From: DASRJW01 sp964567755
GTDB taxonomy: Bacteria > Krumholzibacteriota > Krumholzibacteriia > G020349025
NCBI GenBank assembly: GCA_964567755.1
Contig: CAZMNW010000004.1
Span: forward strand, 1 to 64,000
DNA: 64,000 bases
Direction: 5' to 3'
A program made the translations under genes and the position numbers. The notes under the pieces are model-generated. The model was given only the letters and a program-made list of their open reading frames with translations, was not told where the DNA came from and did no database searches. Below, piece by piece: positions 63,108 to 64,000 of the stretch. Within the stretch, counting starts at the first letter, position 1. Each line of letters begins with the position of its first letter.

Positions 63108-63941
63108 TCATTGAATCCACTTCTGCGGAGGTGTCTGCAGCGAGCGCTCGGTGAAGAGGGCCGCGTCGAGGCCCACGTCGTAAGCAATGTTCGCGAACCT
63201 GGCCTCGGTGCGGTGCCCGCTCTGGACGTTCTTCATAGTCCGCTGCGTCACCGTAGGGTACGTCTTCCGCGCTGCCTCCTCGCCCGTTGTCACGGTTTCG
63301 ATCTTGTCTGCCGTGAAGACTCGGGCGAGTTTGTTCTGCGCGTCGTAATACTCTTCTTGGAGCGGAAGGAAGCTGACTTTGTCGATCCAGGAGACCTTTC
63401 GCGTGTAGTCGGCGGCAGTCTTCGGCACGCTCTGCAAGACCCAGCAGTCGGTCTCACGCAGTTTTTCCTCGCGCTCCAGCGTGTGCGTGTCAGCGGACAG
63501 ATCCCGGCCGGAGATGTCCTCGTAGGTGAAGTCCGATCCCACGAAACTCGAACGGCTGTCGCGAGCTGCCACCCGTCGGACCATGTTCACTGCGGGGATG
63601 AAGATCCAGCGATCGTCATCCTTCTCGGGGTATTTCCACACGAGGAACGCCGTCCGGCGCACGTCGCCCGGCTCGTGGAAATACATGAAGTACTTCTGAG
63701 TGTCGCCCTCTGGGTCGTTCCGACGCAGCATCGTCAATACACGCGTGCGTTTTTGGCCCGCTTCCGTGACGAGGTCCATGCTGATCCGGGCCCGCATGTC
63801 CGTCCCCGCCGAGTAGAACGCGTCCTGCGACTTCTCCAGGATTCCCTGCGCACCAAGAGGCGCTTCTTGCTGCGCGAGGGCACCAGTGACGACGAGTCCC
63901 ATCAGGGTCATCGTCACACCCAAAAGTCTCGCGCGCAGCAT
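63108..63941 (-). CDS. Outer-membrane lipoprotein-sorting protein (LolA-like)
   Basis: This 277-residue periplasmic protein has a signal peptide (LLGVTMTLMGLVVTGALAQ) and a LolA-like half-barrel. Visible elements are GILEKSQDAFYSAGTDMRAR, TRVLTMLRRNDPEGDTQKYF, YFHEPGDVRRTAFLVWKYPE and RWIFIPAVNMVRRVAARDSR, followed by SSFVGSDFTYEDISGRD. These match the LolA-like proteins that work with RND/MMPL transporters. ATG 63941 overlaps the upstream stop (TGATG); GTG 63944 one codon earlier is possible. It sits between a gene cut by the window edge and the porin gene, forming one operon. Confidence 0.92.
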   Translation of the reverse strand: MLRARLLGVTMTLMGLVVTGALAQQEAPLGAQGILEKSQDAFYSAGTDMRARISMDLVTEAGQKRTRVLTMLRRNDPEGDTQKYFMYFHEPGDVRRTAFLVWKYPEKDDDRWIFIPAVNMVRRVAARDSRSSFVGSDFTYEDISGRDLSADTHTLEREEKLRETDCWVLQSVPKTAADYTRKVSWIDKVSFLPLQEEYYDAQNKLARVFTADKIETVTTGEEAARKTYPTVTQRTMKNVQSGHRTEARFANIAYDVGLDAALFTERSLQTPPQKWIQ

Positions 63942-64000
63942 CACGGTGCCTCCGGTCTCGGCGTAACCACGAGCTTCACCGCCCGCTCGAAGTAGCTGCC
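63941..64000 (-). CDS. C-terminal end of the upstream operon gene (runs off window)
   Basis: The minus-strand frame reads GSYFERAVKLVVTPRPEAP and ends in TGA overlapping the LolA-like start. Too little is visible to name it. Operons of this type usually place an RND/MMPL permease here; that is inference from context only. Confidence 0.55.
   Translation of the reverse strand, partial: GSYFERAVKLVVTPRPEAP

Overview
The window is GC-rich bacterial DNA. Several features suggest an uncultured FCB-type or Eisenbacteria/Acidobacteriota-like lineage: many large serine/threonine kinases fused to TolB/WD40-type propellers, secreted proteins ending in FlgD-like Ig domains (one with a PNPFNP motif), a 6,735-residue outer-membrane repeat protein, and frequent GTG/TTG starts with ATGA/TTGA stop-start overlaps. 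The phylum assignment is inference; no rRNA or tRNA gene is visible.

Region 1 (1-10.6 kb) is an accessory island of toxin-antitoxin and orphan cassette-like genes. It holds higBA, a DUF433/DUF5615 pair, a RelE/RHH pair, DUF2283 and DUF2442 genes and a pRiA4b ORF-3-like gene. It also holds three brnA antitoxins, each preceded by a broken brnT toxin: one with an amber codon in place of the conserved Trp, one with an internal deletion, and one missing its 5' part. A good integron attC-like site lies at 10028-10083 and a partial one at 9284-9322, with no integrase in view. A 35-bp imperfect direct repeat of a kinase 5' end flanks higBA. One partial and one complete kinase gene frame the island.

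Region 2 (10.7-30.9 kb, minus strand) is one gene. It encodes a signal peptide, 30 tandem repeats of exactly 158 residues (474 bp), DUF11 and B-repeat-like domains, two OmpA-like peptidoglycan-binding domains and a C-terminal beta-barrel.

Region 3 (31.4-50.8 kb, plus strand) is a kinase array. It has five complete kinase genes (two a tandem near-duplicate), a secreted amidase whose stop overlaps the start of a TPR kinase, and two L,D-transpeptidase genes overlapping the end of the last kinase. Between two kinases, the first 17 codons and last 29 codons of another kinase remain as a ghost around an oppositely oriented serine beta-lactamase-like hydrolase gene.

Region 4 (50.9-64 kb) is mixed: a secreted NTF2-like protein, a hexaheme cytochrome with a FlgD-like C-terminus and a clear terminator, a second DUF2283-like gene, a metallophosphoesterase, a secreted protein of nine SDHE-type helical repeats, a zinc-ribbon protein, a VOC gene with an internal deletion, a LOG-family enzyme, an EamA transporter with a His-rich tail, an MFS transporter behind a truncated DsrE gene, and an operon of a LolA-like protein and a DUF1302-like porin that continues past the window edge.
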